The translations under genes were made by a program, and so were the position numbers. From Alectoria sarmentosa (taxonomy: Eukaryota > Ascomycota > Lecanoromycetes > Lecanorales > Parmeliaceae), in assembly GCA_009733775.1 (NCBI GenBank), contig WOGZ01000029.1, positions 1-64,000 on the forward strand: 64,000 nt of DNA, given 5' to 3'. Below, piece by piece: positions 12,344 to 23,408 of the stretch (the first letter of the stretch is position 1; each line of letters starts with the position of its first letter). Below the pieces are notes generated by a model that was given only the letters and a program-made list of their open reading frames with translations, was not told the DNA's origin and made no database searches.

Positions 12344-13389
12344 ATGAAGTACTCCATCGCTGCTCTCGCCTTCTTGGCCGCTCCCTTCGCAAGCGCTTCA
12401 AGCCTTACTGAGCTCCCCACTTGCGCTGTAAGTTTCACCTATCTCTTGAACGACCCCCGCTTCTGAAGTGCCACGGTCCTAACATCATCTCCAGGAATCC
12501 GCAGCTGCAGCCGGAATCTCCTCTACAGGCTGCGCGACCTCAGACTTCGCCTGTATCTGCGGCAACTCGCAATTCGTGACCTCGCTGCACAACCTGATCG
12601 AAACAGACTGCTCCGTTGCAGACCAGCAAGGTAATCCCCCCTTCCTCTCCTACCCGCCTCTTTCCAATCCACTCCAACCGGGAACCCCAGAATACGTGCG
12701 TTCATTGCTAACAGTACCCCTTTCCTAGTCACCCTAGCCTTCGCAGCCCAAGTCTGCGGCGCCGTCGGCGTCTCCCTCAACATCCCCAGCCCTAGTGTCA
12801 CAAGCTCGAGCATCATCCCAGTCACAACTGCTGCGTCGGTGCCGAGTACGATTGAAACGGCGAGTGTGACGAGCAGTGCTTCTCCGGTAAGTGAACAACG
12901 TGAACTCGATGACCTTCTCCATAATCTCTTTAAAACGAGTCTTGTTTCTGTTTCTGTTTCGTCCACTACTTCCCCTTCGGCGGTTTCGTCTTCTTCGGCA
13001 TCTTCAGCGGCATCTGCCGCAGCTGGTCCTTCTGTTACTAGCACTGCTTCTTCTCCTACGTCAACAACAGCAATTTTTCCCTGTTCAGCAGCCTCAATCA
13101 CCACCATCACAACCACCTTTGTCCTATCCACTTCCACTCTAACAATTGTGCTATTTTTCTTTTCCTTTTCGCACAACTGAACAACCCACGCTGACATCAT
13201 CTTCTCTTCTAGTACTCCACCGTCCCGACCCCTAGCGCTCCCTACGCATTCGCAAACGGTAGTACCAGCATCAATGCAACCAACTCCACTATACCGTTCA
13301 CGGGCGATGCTGCGGATCGTTCTACGATGGGTTACCAGCTGGTGGGTAGTGTGTTGTCGATTGCGGTGTTGATGGGTTTCTTTTTGTAA
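12344..13389 (+). CDS. CFEM-domain GPI-anchored surface protein
   Basis: Four exons, 12344-12427, 12495-12630, 12729-12886 and 13213-13389, giving 184 residues. Signal peptide of about 19 residues (MKYSIAALAFLAAPFASAS), then a CFEM-like domain starting LPTCAESAAAG and ending at QVC in exon 3, then a Ser/Thr-rich stalk and a hydrophobic tail (SVLSIAVLMGFFL) suited to GPI attachment. CFEM proteins sit in the fungal wall or membrane; some bind haem through an Asp before the CxC, and TSDFACIC keeps that Asp. Only six of the usual eight Cys are present: the second (CAES instead of CxxxC) and the sixth are missing. Intron 3 is unusually long (326 bases), and its first ~290 bases stay open in frame. 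Moderately sure of the family; sure of a secreted, anchored product. Confidence 0.8.
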
Positions 13390-13687
13390 AAGGTGGTGGT
13401 TTGTTTTCATTGGTTGATCTGGTTCTTGATATGAATGTCGATTTGCATCTTTCGTTTCGGAGGACACCGTTGCTGCTGCTTGGGAGCATTTCGAAAGGGG
13501 TGTGATTTGTATGGATTAGAGATTTAGATGGATGAAGAGAATGATTATAATACGAGGGGCATTCTCTGTTACTTTCCCCTTCTTAGTAGAGTCTAGATCA
13601 TCTTGATTTCTTTTTACATATGCCCATCCGTATTTCCCAGGTCATATTCTCGTGTACATGTCCGTATCCATCACATCGTATATTCAA

Positions 13688-16213
13688 TCAAAGAGCCAGC
13701 AGATCTCTACCAGCGTCTGATATACCATCCACGCCCACAGGCACCGACGCCTTTCTCTTCTTCTTCCTCCTCCAGATCGAGTCCATTCTTGTCGTTGGAA
13801 GTCTCCCTCCGGCAGATTCCACTGTCTCGTCCGCGGCACCATCGCTGAGGACAATATCATCCGCACCGGTGCCGTTTGACAGTCCAGCCGCAGACGCCCG
13901 CTCTCTAGCAAACCACTCTCTTCGTTCACATCTTCTTGCTTCAACCCATTCACCACCCACTCCGCCTCTTCGGCACACCGTCGCCATAAAGGCTCCTGCA
14001 TCCAGCATCCCTCTTGGGAGGCCTTGCACAACTTGGAAGAGTTCCATTGGGTCGTTCACGTCCTTGATCCGTTGCTCGCCTAGCTTAAAGATGGTCAGAG
14101 CGACTCGGAACAGGGTGCGGCTGCCTTCGTAAAATAGCACATCCCATACGCGGAGAACGGTTTCAATGGGTAAAGTACCAATGAAAAGGCTCATGAACCA
14201 AGAGGTTGTGCAGAGACTTATAGGCGGCAGTCTAGCACTTCCGTTGATATCATCACCAGATCCACCTGCAGCTCCCACTTTGGCCCATATATGAGGAAGG
14301 GTGGATTTCAGCGCTACCATCAGGATCCATAGATCGACGTTTGTACCCTCAAGGCTAAGCTCATGCGTTCCTGGTAGGTAGACAGTGGTGATGATGTGAA
14401 GCATCCAGAATGCCTTTTCTTCAGGAAGGAACAACAGCAAGAGGCCCGCGAGGAAGTTAAGAGACTGGCAATACCCGACGCGAGGATTATGGAGGGCGAA
14501 GGCGCGGAGGACATGGCGGAGAGATTTTAGAAGCGGCAATTCAGGAGCAAAGGATCCTGAAGAACGAAGGTCGGGTTTGAAGTGAATGTTATCAGGGAAG
14601 GTGCGGTGAAGGTCACGCTCAATCGATTCTTTATCGGTACTGGAAAGCTCGCCTTCTGAGCGCGACGTAAGGGACGTGTAGAGACCGGCATGTTTCTCGA
14701 GGTACGCATCGCCACCGGCGTAGAAAAACCAAGCAGGTCCACGCAATGCCGGAGGAATACCTTTGCGGATGTAGCGCTCGGTTTTGGCTGACCGGCTGGG
14801 AAAGCGGGCGGGAATAAAGGTTGGAAGACCTTGCTCGCGCATATATGCTGACCATTTCTTCGTACGTCTCTCTTGGCTTATCAGATAGCCATTGGTCCAA
14901 AATTCGTGCTGAGGGATCGTGAAATGATGGCTGGCTTTGAGAAACCCGTATTGATCACGATCTGAGGTCGGAACGAGTATTGGAGGTGGTTGAATGTATT
15001 CTCTTTTGAACGCATCATACGATACCCTTGCAGTTGAACTAGTCGACTGACTTGTTGTTGGCCGCTTAGAGGGGCGCATGTCGCCGATGGTGTCTTTGAT
15101 CGCTTCGGCAATTTTCATTGATCTTCTGCGATCTTCTTCGCTCATTGAAGTGTCTCTCGAGTCATTCAGTCCCGTGTCGTCGTCATCAGTAAACCCGGCA
15201 GCATACATGTCGATTGCATCGTCGACGGTCATACTGTCAACTTTCGAGACAGGCCTTGACTGTTGATCGATCGTCGAATCCGTGATCGAGGTACCCTTAG
15301 TCAACATACTACTCCTCTCCGTGCTCGTTGTGTCTTTATGGCTAGAGCTTGTTGTCAATGCGGACCGAAAGCTGGACCTTACTTCGTCGTTGCTGTATGT
15401 AGCTTGCCATGGACGCTGTGGACTCATGGGCAAGTCTTCCAAATCGAACAATGACGGACTTGACACATCTTGACCAAGTTTGTTCAAACTTGCTTTCCTT
15501 TTGCCAGTTGGCTTTGAATTGGACTCGCCACCTGCTGTAGAGGGTCTGGTCAATTGTGGCGGAGCTGGTGAGCTCTTGGATTTTGGCGATGTGACTGAAG
15601 CGCCACGACCCCGAGGGACAGACGTGAAGGCAGATGGCATACGAAGACCAGTCTTGGTTTCTTTCGGCAGGGCTGGGAAGGTTGGCGCGTGATGGATTAT
15701 AGGCTTCTCTGCTGGTATTTTGCCGACAACTTTTGATGCCCGTACTGTCGAGTGACCTTTCAAGGGAACGGGACTTTGACGGCTTTCTGATTCTGATTCG
15801 CTCTTTGCAATCGAACCTGACCTTGTATTTTCCGTCTCTTCAGCGTTCAACATTGCCAATGGACTTCCAGGGCCGCCCTTGTCTAATCGGGCCATGTCCT
15901 CCAATTGCTCGTCTTGAAGGCGTTCACTCAGTAGACGATTAAAGCTCATGCTTGGAATTCGGGGAGCGCCTGAGGGACCTAAGGGCCAGAAGTGTGTTGG
16001 CACTTGTGGTGTACGCAGAGTGTGTGGGTACTCCGGTGACGGCGGCCTCGATCGAGATACTTTCCTAGATGCTGGAGAGAACAATCTTATAAGGCTCTTT
16101 TTCTTCTTGAGCGTCTTCCCGGGTGCGACTCCATCGTCAATCGCAGCTGCCAATGGCTCTCCTAATCCAGCATCGACCAACGTCATGGTGTAAACCGGCT
16201 CTCGCGGCATCAA
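13688..16213 (-). CDS. TBC-domain RabGAP
   Basis: Single exon of 841 residues. The N-terminal half is Ser/Pro-rich and disordered. The TBC domain begins at GIPPALRGPAWF (about residue 486) and runs to about 755. Both catalytic fingers are present: the Arg finger in SIERDLHRTFPD (about 530) and the Gln finger in GYCQSLN (about 580). Also typical are NVDLWILM and RVWDVLFYEGS. TBC proteins speed GTP hydrolysis by Rab GTPases and so control vesicle traffic; the Rab partner cannot be read here. The tail after about residue 760 is Arg/Ala/Gly-rich. The start used is the first ATG (MMPREPVY); MTLVDAG nine codons on is also possible. It is separate from the second RabGAP at 42.9 kb, which carries extra domains. 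Confidence 0.93.
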   Translation of the reverse strand: MMPREPVYTMTLVDAGLGEPLAAAIDDGVAPGKTLKKKKSLIRLFSPASRKVSRSRPPSPEYPHTLRTPQVPTHFWPLGPSGAPRIPSMSFNRLLSERLQDEQLEDMARLDKGGPGSPLAMLNAEETENTRSGSIAKSESESESRQSPVPLKGHSTVRASKVVGKIPAEKPIIHHAPTFPALPKETKTGLRMPSAFTSVPRGRGASVTSPKSKSSPAPPQLTRPSTAGGESNSKPTGKRKASLNKLGQDVSSPSLFDLEDLPMSPQRPWQATYSNDEVRSSFRSALTTSSSHKDTTSTERSSMLTKGTSITDSTIDQQSRPVSKVDSMTVDDAIDMYAAGFTDDDDTGLNDSRDTSMSEEDRRRSMKIAEAIKDTIGDMRPSKRPTTSQSTSSTARVSYDAFKREYIQPPPILVPTSDRDQYGFLKASHHFTIPQHEFWTNGYLISQERRTKKWSAYMREQGLPTFIPARFPSRSAKTERYIRKGIPPALRGPAWFFYAGGDAYLEKHAGLYTSLTSRSEGELSSTDKESIERDLHRTFPDNIHFKPDLRSSGSFAPELPLLKSLRHVLRAFALHNPRVGYCQSLNFLAGLLLLFLPEEKAFWMLHIITTVYLPGTHELSLEGTNVDLWILMVALKSTLPHIWAKVGAAGGSGDDINGSARLPPISLCTTSWFMSLFIGTLPIETVLRVWDVLFYEGSRTLFRVALTIFKLGEQRIKDVNDPMELFQVVQGLPRGMLDAGAFMATVCRRGGVGGEWVEARRCERREWFARERASAAGLSNGTGADDIVLSDGAADETVESAGGRLPTTRMDSIWRRKKKRKASVPVGVDGISDAGRDLLAL

Positions 16214-18398
16214 GGTGGGTTATTTATGAACGATCGGTCAAGATGGAGTCAATACCGCCAAAGCTGGCAGCAATGCTGTTTATTGGTCTTAGGAGATCCG
16301 TAGCTCCTTGACACATCCCGGGCAGATGGTCGATTGAATATTCCACGTACAGGAAGTGAAACGGCTTCGGTACGGGTCGGATCCTACGTGATCTGGCGGT
16401 CTGATGATTGCAAAGTAAAGTAAAACGACGTTGACTTCTGATTGTTGACATGAGGGGAGGCAGTGAGATAACCTGATCATGGATAAGATCCTGCTCGCTT
16501 ACTGCGCTCAGCTAGAGCCTAGAGCTGAACATTGCATTTGCTATGTAACAGCAATTTTAGCGGAGATTGGGGGCGGAATTGGGGGCGGAATTGGGAGTGA
16601 GGGTCGTAGGGTTGTAGGGTTGTAGTCCGCACTCCGCAGAGACAAAACCTGCACCCCTGCATTGCTGCCGCAGGCACGCGTGGCGTCAAGAAGTGTAAGA
16701 ATTATTCTGGGACAACGCGTGTGTTTAGCGAAAGGATTCAAAGCTACTACGTACAGGACCTGATGGTGGGCGTACTCCGTATACGTACCTACATGATTGA
16801 CTCTTGTAACAACGAACGGCCAAACCCTGGCACTGGCATTGGCGGCGCCATAACCCAACGGCTCGGCTGTGCCTGAATATCAGCGGCCAAAGGAACCTGC
16901 TCCGACTCATCGGGGCCCTACGACTTAAGAGGCCCCAATTAACACCGAGGAAAAAGAGAGAGGGAGGGGGCCGATTCAGTTGTTCTAGCCTCGAGTTGCG
17001 AGGTGCATTTGACGATGTGTCGCGTGTGATCACAATTGCTCACAGCTTTCATGAGGAATAATATGACTTCTCTAGCTAAGTACTTTACCTTACCGAGTAT
17101 GCTCGCTTAAACCCAAACCTCTCCTTTATACGAGCCGCCCCAATGACTGGGCCTTCCTGCACCTGCTTGAACCAGCGCTGCAACCTTTTTCACCACCCTC
17201 CTGCAGGGGCGGTTAATTGTAATTCTGAGAGCCACCAATCCAGCTGCCAATGCGTAACACCTTTACCAATGTGACTTTGACTGCGGTAAATAGGTAAGTA
17301 ATATTTGTCCGCTGTTCTCGCCATGCGTGATGCCAACATCATGGCCGCTACGTCGTATCGTATCAGGCTGACGATACTGCGACTGCCGGATACTCTAATG
17401 CCTCCAATATGAATCAAGTAGAAGATATCCACTGTCTGTGTGGTACTGAATGCATTCACTTTCGTAATCAAAGCCGATTTCTGGCGTTGTTGCCCACACC
17501 ATCGACCAGGCTGTTGACAACGGCTCAGTAAACATGAGCTGAGAGCACAGTGCCTTTGGACTACGCCTGACCTGCGGCATAAAGAAACGCTTGCTTTGAA
17601 GAACTTTAGCATGCTCCTATGCCATTGATCGAAATCAAAAGTGCCAAAGGTATCTCTCCATCCGAGACGATCCTAGTATGTTATATAGTAATTAGGGATG
17701 AGCATGTTCGGGTCTTCCGCGAGTATGAGAACATTTGAACTTATTGGTGGATAAGAGGAACAACCTCGGCTTTGAGAGAGCTTAACCATAGTGAGAACAT
17801 TGGTTCGGAGTAAAGAAGCATCTGATCCTTGAGATGAAGATAGTGTATGGTTCGGGCTAGGTTTTCATGGTAACGGCGATATAGAGGAGATGGTGACAGA
17901 GACACAGGAAGAGAGAACTTGAACATGATCGTCCGAAGACACTGACCCACGAATTTGAGGCAAAGCTGGGAATCATAAGCATTAATAGTCTAATTCTGAG
18001 AGATACTGTGCAGGAGCAAGGCCCTGATCTGTCATCACGTATATATCCGCCAACAAGCCGCCAACAATGAGACCCGTGATGGTCTAGAGAGCGCATGGAG
18101 AGTTACCGAACACTTGCAACAGCCTCCGCTGTAGCCAAGTCGTTCTCGAAAATGGATGGGAGCTGTTTGACTGAAGACGTGCGTAAGAGGGATGAATGAG
18201 GGAAGCTTGAAAATGATTAGGAGATCCGGACCGAACTTGGCCCGGCTGACGCTAAACTACAGTGTAGTTTAATGCGACTCTGTACAATACCAACGGTACA
18301 GAAATCCGAATGTTTCAATCCGCATGAGTGCCAAGTGGTGCGACCGCGAAGCTGGAAGACTGCGCCTCTGCTCCAAGATGCTTCACTCACAATAAAAT
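16214..18398. other. Gene-poor region with short tandem motifs
   Basis: About 2.2 kb upstream of both the RabGAP (-) and the acyltransferase (+). Small open frames lack domains or coding-like composition. Near 16565-16595 a GGGGCGGAATT unit is repeated, followed at 16606-16624 by two GTAGGGTT units. I see no gene. Confidence 0.5.
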
Positions 18399-19893
18399 AT
18401 GTCGTCAACAACCGTGGGCTTGCTCACCTCGTACGCCGAGAAGACCAGGTGGACGCCAACCCAGGCCAGTAGAGATGCTGATCGGAAAGCTCTCCAAGAC
18501 AGCTCCTGGGCTGATGTTTGCCGCCTCCGTTTCCTCACTACGCACTGAGCTAATGTGCGTGGCAGGGGCTTCGAGGTATCGCAGCTGTCTTCGTTATGTT
18601 CAGCCATATGACCCTCGCTTTCGCCCGCTATATAGTCAGACCTGCCGACGGCGAGCACGGCCCCTCACAATGGATGCAAAGACCCATCCTTCGACTCGTT
18701 GGCCAAGGTCCTGCCTGGGTTGCTTGCTTCATCATACTCTCTGGCTTTGTCAATTCGTTAAAGCCCATCAAATTAGCCAGGCAGGGCAATATCGAAACAG
18801 CATTGTCTAACCTTGCCGTCAGCTCGTTCAGAAGGTCCTTCCGACTCTTCCTCCCTGCTGCCGCAGCTACAATCATCAGCTGGTTCATTTGTCAGTTTGG
18901 TGCATATGAAATAGCAAGGAACTCTGACGCCTACTGGCTGCAGATTACAAGCCCGGGAATAAGCCCCACTTGGGGACAGGCAATTATAGATCTCATATAT
19001 GCCATCCGGAATACCTGGCTGTATAATCCGGAGAACCCTTACGACCAGCCTCAATGGGCTCTCATGTATCTTCTGCAAGGCTCTATGTTCGTATTCATGG
19101 CTTTGCTCGCGACCATCAACCTTACACCTCGCTTTCGAGTGATGACCATGATGATCTGCTGGTTCTGGTCGTGGAATTGGGGCATAAGGATCGGTGACCG
19201 TATGTAGACTCGTCTAAAGCATTATCGCTTATTGACCCTCTCTTCTTAGCAATGGTTGGCGTAAGCTGTTTCGTCGGCATCATGCTCTCGGAGCTGAATC
19301 ACTCTGAAATTCCTCTCCGTCTATCGCCACTCTCGCCCTTCTTCGCACCACCGATGGCGCTCATAGCACTCGTCTTGATGTCATTCCCCTCCGAATTCCA
19401 ACCTTGGGCCCAGTGGTCCAATTTCCTCCTCGAATGGTTCCACAAAGTGTCGCCCGAGAACGCTGAGTTGAGTCGCTTCTGGCCTACGATCGGCGCCCAG
19501 CTACTCTGCCTGACTGTCCTACTTTCCCCACACATGCGTCGCGGCCTCAGTAATCCGTGGCTCCTCTGGCTTGGAAAGGTCAGCTTCCCGTTATATCTGT
19601 TGCATGGCTCCTTCATGCGCAGCCTACTCTCTTGGCTGCTATTTGCAAGAGAACATCTCGTGGAATTTGAAGAGCACAATGGCGACCAGAGCTACATTGT
19701 CATGAAATATCCTTTGCCTGGCTACACGACCTTCATCATCGTTATGCCGGTTTTCTTCGTCATCTTGTTTACAGCGACGCATGTATGGGCAATGAAGGTT
19801 GAGCCGCAATTCGGACTTATCACTAAAAAGGCTGAAGATCTCATGTTTGGGAAACAGGAACGGCCTACTGCGTTGCCAGTACGGCATGATTAG
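18399..19893 (+). CDS. Acyltransferase 3 family membrane protein
   Basis: Three exons, 18399-18515, 18566-19199 and 19250-19893, giving 464 residues. The first exon is easily missed: ATG at 18399 gives MSSTTVGLLTSYAEK, and the first intron (donor GTTTGC, branch GAGCTAATG, acceptor GGCAG) joins SSWAD to GLRGIAAVFVMFSHMT. That rebuilds the family hallmark DGLRG-(aliphatic)5-(x)-H. The rest is about ten hydrophobic segments ending in a short basic cytosolic tail. Family members move acyl groups onto membrane-side acceptors, often sugars or secreted metabolites; the substrate here is unknown. WLGKVSFPLYLLHG in exon 3 is the conserved late family motif. No biosynthetic cluster is visible around it. 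Confidence 0.88.
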
Positions 19894-20426
19894 AAGATGG
19901 TTTCACGGCCGCGATGCGTTTCATCTAGAGTGTTGGATATCTAGGGATTGATTGGTTTCGTCAGGGTAGAATAAAATGCATATTAGTACGATCTAACATA
20001 TCGCCTACGGGTACTCTACACGACTCATCTGCGCTCATCTGAGTCTTCGACGGGAACAACCGAGTGCGCGCATCTGATGTATGTTTTTGAAATCAGGTAG
20101 TCTTTCCTGGAATTTACCTGGCAGTCTCAGTCGCTGGCTTGTTTATCTACACTCACTTGTGGATATTGAGTCAGATAGATTTGGCAATTGTTGTGCAGAA
20201 GCAGTCTATATAGAATGTTGTGAGAGATAACAGGTCAGATTTCGACATTCTACCGCTGCAACTGCCACTTTTCTTTACATCGCGTTGAGCGGTATTTCAG
20301 AACTCCGCACTCGTGGATGTCGATTGAACAGGAGTAGTAGTCAAGTGCTGCTGCACAAATTGCTTTATAGCTATGAGCGGGACCCCATGCCTCATCATCG
20401 TCTGGTCATCTACGCTCATATCGGAG
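19894..20426. other. Intergenic between convergent genes
   Basis: Shared 3' region of the acyltransferase (+) and protease (-) genes. No gene seen. Confidence 0.5.
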
Positions 20427-21371
20427 TCAGCATTGTCTATTCAGGGCAAGGACCTGGCTTGATGAACCAGGCCTCAGCAGTAGGAGTAAGGGTTTGCTCT
20501 CGGACCATGTCTTGCGGTTCAAAATTTGGTACAATATAGGGGAAAGTAACTCCGAAATGTGCGTACCCCATGACGAGTGGAGGCCTATCAATGTCCCATC
20601 CTCTTTCAAAAGCAGCGGCGCTCCAGAATGACCCCAGTACGTCCACGCATCGTGCTTCAAGGTACCTATCTCGAAATTTTCATGAGGATTCGCGCCAGGG
20701 ATCATCCCACGGAACGTGCCTTTGGAAATTTCCACCAGATTGTATTTGGTGCGTTTACTAGAGGTAGATTCCAGATCGTCTCTACCCGGCTGGCCAATGC
20801 ACACAATGGGGCTTCGAGAAGTTGGAGCACGCAGCGAGGGGGAAACAAAGCTAAAGATAGGAATGTCTCCATCCTTGCCTACGTCTGCTTCAATTGCAAT
20901 GATCTTGAGAAGCGCCAGATCCCGTACTAGATCCCACTGTCGGCATTCAACTTGAACTGCCATTCCTGTGTAGAAGAGTAACCACTTGCGCTTGTCTACT
21001 GTCTTGTATTCTTCTTCATCATCGCCGAAGCAATGAGAGCAGGTCAGAATCCATCCAGCTGGATGGATACAAACAGCGCTACCAGCCTCGTACTGAGCAA
21101 AGATCAATGTGGCGTTAAGAGCATTGCGAGCGTGCTTCGCGGTGAGCAATGAAAGCGTGGATGATGCATTCTTCACCAACTTGCTTTGTTTCTGGCGCAA
21201 GAGAACCAACCCCGCAGGCGTGAGTCCTGAAAGTTTGGAGCCTGGGGCAACGATCTTGATGGCTTCTTGGGAAGAAGTGGAAGAGGGAGCGGCGAAAGAA
21301 ACGGGTGGGCATACGTTGCGCGATACCAAAGACTTCGATCTAAGGCCGTCCGACATCTCAAGAGTCAACAA
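20427..21371 (-). CDS. Trypsin-like serine protease
   Basis: Single exon, 314 residues. The chymotrypsin-fold triad is recognisable: His113 in GWILTCSHCF, Asp151 in VRDLALLKI and Ser249 in YWGHSGAPLLL. The last replaces the textbook GDSGGP but keeps the Ser and oxyanion glycine. There is no clear signal peptide, so an intracellular location is likely. After the conserved GLHSSW (about residue 265) the reading frame looks wrong: this frame gives a Ser/Leu-rich tail, while the frame one base over gives YAHFGVTFPYIVPNF, closer to the usual C-terminal strand and helix. A one-base indel in the GGGG run near 20566, real or a sequencing error, would explain this. MSDGLRSK five codons in is an alternative start. 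Confidence 0.78.
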   Translation of the reverse strand: MLTLEMSDGLRSKSLVSRNVCPPVSFAAPSSTSSQEAIKIVAPGSKLSGLTPAGLVLLRQKQSKLVKNASSTLSLLTAKHARNALNATLIFAQYEAGSAVCIHPAGWILTCSHCFGDDEEEYKTVDKRKWLLFYTGMAVQVECRQWDLVRDLALLKIIAIEADVGKDGDIPIFSFVSPSLRAPTSRSPIVCIGQPGRDDLESTSSKRTKYNLVEISKGTFRGMIPGANPHENFEIGTLKHDAWTYWGHSGAPLLLKEDGTLIGLHSSWGTHISELLSPILYQILNRKTWSESKPLLLLLRPGSSSQVLALNRQC

Positions 21372-21898
21372 ACACGGGACAAAACAGATGAGACGACGCG
21401 TAGGAAGACTGCACAGGGGCGCAACAAAGAGCCAGCGTCGGCCTCAAAATCGCGTTGTCAATCGAAACGACAGTTCACAATGAGAAATTTGTTTATGCTG
21501 TCATCAAGACAAAGAAAGATCAAAGCCGATGTGGTTGGTGCCTGAGCAGAGCACAATTCACTGGGTTTATTCTACGGTTCTACGGTACCAAAGCCACGAG
21601 AAAGGCACGCTAATTCCCGAAGTGGCCTAGCTCAGCAGGACGACGCAACGCTCAATAAAAAGCCGGCAAGGCTGAAACAAAGGAGCAGTGTTTTGCCGCT
21701 TCCAAAGAGGCGGAGCCAGCTAGAGTACGTTAAGTAAGCCCCTCCTCTTCCTTCCCTTTGGACTGTTCTATCCGACTCGACAACGGACAACTTCACTTCT
21801 TCTACTGCTACTACTGCTACTACTGCTACTACCTACTTCCATCGACCATCACAATCAAATCATCACGGACTGACTTCACATTCTGCCCTACAGCAATC
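21372..21898. promoter_or_regulatory. Divergent promoter region
   Basis: Lies between the start of the protease (-) and the start of the His-rich membrane protein (+). Near 21798-21835 a CTACTG/CTA repeat precedes the plus-strand start and is probably 5' UTR. Confidence 0.4.
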
Positions 21899-23084
21899 AT
21901 GTTGCTGTCTACTACCCTTCTTTTCGCCACCTCCTCCCTCGCCTTCCTCATTCCTGAAATAAACACTGAGGACCAACCCAAGTCCGACTTCCTGCCAGCT
22001 TTCATCGAGACCAACAGTCAAACGGTCAACTTGGACTGCTCTACTTGCCCATTTGCTCTCAGCAGCCAGCGAAATGGTGCTCACGAGTGGACCAACGACG
22101 TCGAGAGCGAGCTCGAGATGAAGTTCGAGACTGAAGGCAAAGCCCTCAAGTTCAACGGTGTCCCCTTCTATCCCATCTCCAACCTACCCCTCCCACCTAC
22201 TCTTTACGTCTCACAGAGCAAAAAAGATGGACAGTCATCCAACATGGAAGGCTACGACGGCAACTTGAGACTAAGCTACAGCATGGAGTATGACGAGAAG
22301 AAATTCGAAGACAACTCTCTTGTCACCATCCTAATGACAGTCATGGGTCTTGATGGCCAAATGATCAAGGTCGATAACATCGAGGTCACAGCCATCAAGG
22401 AACAGGACGCTACAGTAAGCCTTCACCCCTATCATCCCTTTTCCAAAGCTGAAAGCTAAAACCATCTAGCTCATCCTTCACTCCACCAAGACCATCCCTG
22501 TCTCTCCAGACTCCCCAGACGCCAAGTGTGAGACCATTTTGTGCCGCGTCTTCTCTAAAGTGATGACTGGCATGGCCAAAGCCAAGGCGTCTGCTAAGAC
22601 CGCCGGCCACAAGATGAAGCATTTCTGTATGAAATGCCTCCATAAGCTCACCGGGCACAAGTCCCAACCCGATCCACACCACCACAAAGGTCCAGGCAAG
22701 CATGGAATGCCTCATCGCCTTCCAGACGGCACCATGGAGCTCCCCTCCCACATCCACTTCAAGCCCCTCGGCGATGGCCACCACCACCACTCCCACCACT
22801 CCCACCACCACAAGGGCTTCTTCCACCGTATGGCTATGGTTCTTAGAACTACCTTCAAGGTTGTCTTTGTTCCAATCCTGATCGGTGTCGCTTTTGGTAT
22901 GGCTGCTTCGGCAATCGGAATGTTGGTTGGCCAGGCCGTTGTGTTCCTGTGGATGAAGTACAGAGGCGCCTCTCGCGAGGCTGCTTACGAGCCGTTGGAC
23001 ACTGATGAGAAAGAGGCACCACCCGCGTATCAGGATATCCACCATGAGGCTCTCAACGAGAAGGATGTCGAAATCAAGGCTTAG
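21899..23084 (+). CDS. Secreted/type I membrane protein with His-rich linker
   Basis: Two exons, 21899-22414 and 22470-23084, giving 376 residues. Signal peptide (MLLSTTLLFATSSLAFLIP), an acidic ectodomain with a CSTC motif (about residues 44-47), a Lys-rich stretch with several Cys, then a His-rich segment before one or two membrane helices (VVFVPILIGVAFGMAASAIG and MLVGQAVVFLWM). The cytosolic tail has APPAYQD, a PPxY motif that could bind WW domains of Rsp5-type ubiquitin ligases. It resembles a widespread uncharacterised Pezizomycotina family (I think DUF7728), with no known function. The His block faces the lumen or outside if topology is as predicted, so metal binding is possible. The start is the ATG opening the signal peptide, not the upstream in-frame one at 21758. 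Confidence 0.8.
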
Positions 23085-23408
23085 ATTTAGGAGGACAGGT
23101 GATCTGGGTGCAGGGGAGTACTTGAGAATGGCATTATTGGACCTCAGTCCTCTGGAGATCAGAAGACGTGCAGGCAAATCGAAGGTTGAACAGCATTTTT
23201 CCAGGTCTAGGGCGTACTGTTTTCGTCGATTTAAAGAAACTGTCACTCTCTTCATATCAAGTACAGGCTCCATTCGCACTGATGCTATCTGTAGAACAAA
23301 CATGTTATGATTCATGCATCTATCTATCCATCTCAAGTAGACCATCTGGGTATCTTCATGACTGATGTGTTCCTCTCCTAATCTCTTCCGAGTCACATCT
23401 CCACTTAC
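23085..23408. other. Intergenic between convergent genes
   Basis: 3' regions of the His-rich membrane protein (+) and the 5-phosphatase (-). Nothing else seen. Confidence 0.5.

Noticed and set aside
12523..13467. 314-residue open frame on the minus strand
   Set aside because: Antisense to the CFEM gene exons, which have a signal peptide, a Cys pattern and intron signals. The antisense product is low-complexity Val/Ala/Glu, the mirror of Ser/Thr codons.
22410..23396. 328-residue open frame on the minus strand
   Set aside because: Antisense to exon 2 of the His-rich membrane protein; no domain, and its composition mirrors the sense strand.
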